14,906 bases of DNA from Neisseria lactamica (GTDB lineage Bacteria > Pseudomonadota > Gammaproteobacteria > Burkholderiales > Neisseriaceae), in assembly GCA_001067655.1 (NCBI GenBank), contig JUNU01000140.1:1-14906 (forward strand), read 5' to 3'. Shown here piece after piece: positions 13,778 to 14,906 of this stretch. The translations under genes and the position numbers were made by a program. How positions within the stretch are numbered: the first letter of the stretch is position 1; every line of letters starts with the position of its first letter. The notes under the pieces are model-generated. The model saw only the letters and a list, made by a program, of their open reading frames with translations. It did not search any database and was not told the origin of the DNA.

Positions 13778-14308
13778 TTATTTAGGAGAATAAACCACCA
13801 TTTCTCCTTTGGGAAACTCGCCTCTCCAGCCACAGGGGAAACCACCACCCCTATATACTTCTATTTGTTTTTCAAGGAAAAATTCCTCTCCTTCATCTAT
13901 TTTTTCGTTTAATGCCTTATAAGCAATAATACTTAAAAAATCTACATAAATAAACTCATTAAGCTTACTAAAACCATAATTTTTTTTAACTAATACATCA
14001 TTAATACATTCCCACAATTCTTCATCAACAGTTCTCCACAGTTCACGTATTTTATTTTGCACGTTTTCATCATATGGAATATATCCACTATATTCTACTT
14101 TTTGAAGAAGATCTCTATAAATTGAATATCCTTCAATATAATCATCTGATTCGTACAAATTAATTGCAATATCTATTTCCTTCACAATGAAGTAATTTTG
14201 CAACTTAAATTCTCCATTTAAAAATCTTTTAGAAGTAATTAGTTTTCTATAAAAAGAAACCTCTTTTTCCAATTTACATTTATAATTTTCTAAATTCTCA
14301 TTAATCAT
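13778..14308 (-). CDS. Putative immunity protein for the Rhs toxin
   Basis: A 176-aa protein with no signal peptide or membrane segment, rich in Glu, Lys, Tyr and Ile and predicted largely helical in the first two thirds. It ends in a Gly/Trp-rich tail (YRGGGFPCGWRGEFPKGE, about 151-168). I recognise no named family. The call rests on position: it starts 15 nt after the stop of the Rhs toxin tip, has its own ribosome site (AAAGGA, 6 nt before ATG 14308), and shares the toxin's strongly AT-rich composition. This is the standard layout of polymorphic toxin systems, where the immunity gene directly follows the toxin. Specific binding to and neutralisation of the nuclease is inference. No uptake sequence lies within it. 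Confidence 0.7.
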   Translation of the reverse strand: MINENLENYKCKLEKEVSFYRKLITSKRFLNGEFKLQNYFIVKEIDIAINLYESDDYIEGYSIYRDLLQKVEYSGYIPYDENVQNKIRELWRTVDEELWECINDVLVKKNYGFSKLNEFIYVDFLSIIAYKALNEKIDEGEEFFLEKQIEVYRGGGFPCGWRGEFPKGEMVVYSPK

Positions 14309-14323
14309 ATCAATTCCTTTCTA

Positions 14324-14906
14324 TTAATAAAAAGACTTTAATACATTATTCCACCCTGTTTCATTTGAACCTGCTACTTTCATCAAAGGAACCCCTTTCT
14401 TTAAAGCGGCTCTAGCACCTCTTTGGAGGGCAAGTAATTTTATTTTTTGCTCTTTGCATGAGCCTGAAGCACCTATTTTCTCAATAACTTCTCTCATAAC
14501 GTTAGAATAGGCACCATGACTAGTGTAATGCTGAGAAGAACCAAACCAATATTCATTTTTTCTAGGATTATCATTTATATTTTTAGGTAAGCCAATCAAA
14601 TTATGTATCCCGTCTTGTGCAATATTATGGCATCTTAAAACTTGACTAGCTCTTAAATTGTTTCTTTCACCTTTAAATAACTCCTGCGGGAAAATATGAT
14701 GTATCTGATATTTTTCCCTGTGCGTATCGTGTTTTACGACTTTCCAGAAGACATCTCTATGATCCAATCCCAATGGATCAATCCATAAAGTCGGGTTGGC
14801 AACATAGGCATACAAATTTCCCCCGCCTTTCAAACCAATAGGATCCTGACTTACAAACCGCCCGATTTCAGGGTCGTAATACCGGAAACGGTTGTAGTGC
14901 AGCCCG
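14324..14906 (-). CDS. Rhs-family toxin C-terminus, AHH/HNH-like nuclease (partial)
   Basis: The 5' part is beyond the window edge; 193 residues are visible. Residues 1-47 are the end of an Rhs core: YYDPEIGRFVSQDPIGL followed by GGGNLYAYVANPTLWIDPLGL, the conserved boundary behind which the variable toxin begins. The 146-residue tip has QIHHIFPQELF with His69-His70, HNLIGLPKN (101-109) and HYTSHGAYSNVM (126-137). That order of HH, N-x-I-x-LP and H-x3-H-x2-Y fits the AHH branch of the HNH/endonuclease VII superfamily, so a metal-dependent nuclease is likely. DNA versus RNA as target cannot be told. The tip is much more AT-rich than a typical Rhs core, as expected for a swapped module. The frame is continuous from TTG 14833 through to the edge. 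Delivery (type VI secretion or other) is not shown here. Confidence 0.85.
   Translation of the reverse strand, partial: GLHYNRFRYYDPEIGRFVSQDPIGLKGGGNLYAYVANPTLWIDPLGLDHRDVFWKVVKHDTHREKYQIHHIFPQELFKGERNNLRASQVLRCHNIAQDGIHNLIGLPKNINDNPRKNEYWFGSSQHYTSHGAYSNVMREVIEKIGASGSCKEQKIKLLALQRGARAALKKGVPLMKVAGSNETGWNNVLKSFY

Noticed and set aside
1..14906. CRISPR array, tRNA/rRNA genes, insertion sequences
   Set aside because: No regularly spaced direct repeats, no tRNA cloverleaf or rRNA stretches, and no transposase frame or IS ends were seen by reading; a computed search could still find weak cases.

Overview
The window comes from a commensal Neisseria. The main clue is the repeated DNA uptake sequence AGGTCGTCTGAA (13 exact copies on both strands), which is the AG-mucDUS dialect I associate with the N. 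mucosa / N. sicca / N. macacae group rather than with meningococcus or gonococcus. Two intergenic elements built from paired 20-bp dRS3 repeats (ATTCCC-N8-GGGAAT) support the genus. Species assignment is an inference.

All confidently called genes are on the minus strand, so transcription runs from high to low coordinates. Positions 14906-14324 hold the C-terminal end of an Rhs-type polymorphic toxin (cut by the window edge) with an AHH/HNH-like nuclease tip, followed 15 nt later by a probable immunity gene (14308-13778). Next is a YwqK-like lipoprotein gene (13623-12827) whose signal peptide is out of frame by one base at a T7 tract. mgtE (12586-11132), a magnesium channel, follows. This first part is AT-rich except for mgtE.

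Positions 10715-252 hold a methylcitrate (propionate) catabolism cluster. A good promoter (10715-10687) reads into a 31-codon small ORF (10640-10545). Then come prpB, prpC, a D-Ala-D-Ala dipeptidase gene, a DUF819 membrane protein gene, acnD, prpF and ackA. PrpC condenses propionyl-CoA with oxaloacetate. AcnD with PrpF converts 2-methylcitrate to 2-methylisocitrate. PrpB splits that to pyruvate and succinate. AckA could interconvert propionate and propionyl phosphate. No prpE, prpR or pta is in the window. The dipeptidase/DUF819 pair is strikingly AT-rich, has no uptake sequences, and looks inserted into an otherwise GC-rich pathway cluster.

Almost every gap between genes contains an inverted pair of uptake sequences able to form a hairpin, including gaps inside the presumed operon. 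The most interesting points are the dipeptidase/transporter insertion, the leader with promoter + small ORF + hairpin before prpB, the one-base-off lipoprotein signal peptide, and the toxin/immunity pair with an uncharacterised immunity protein.
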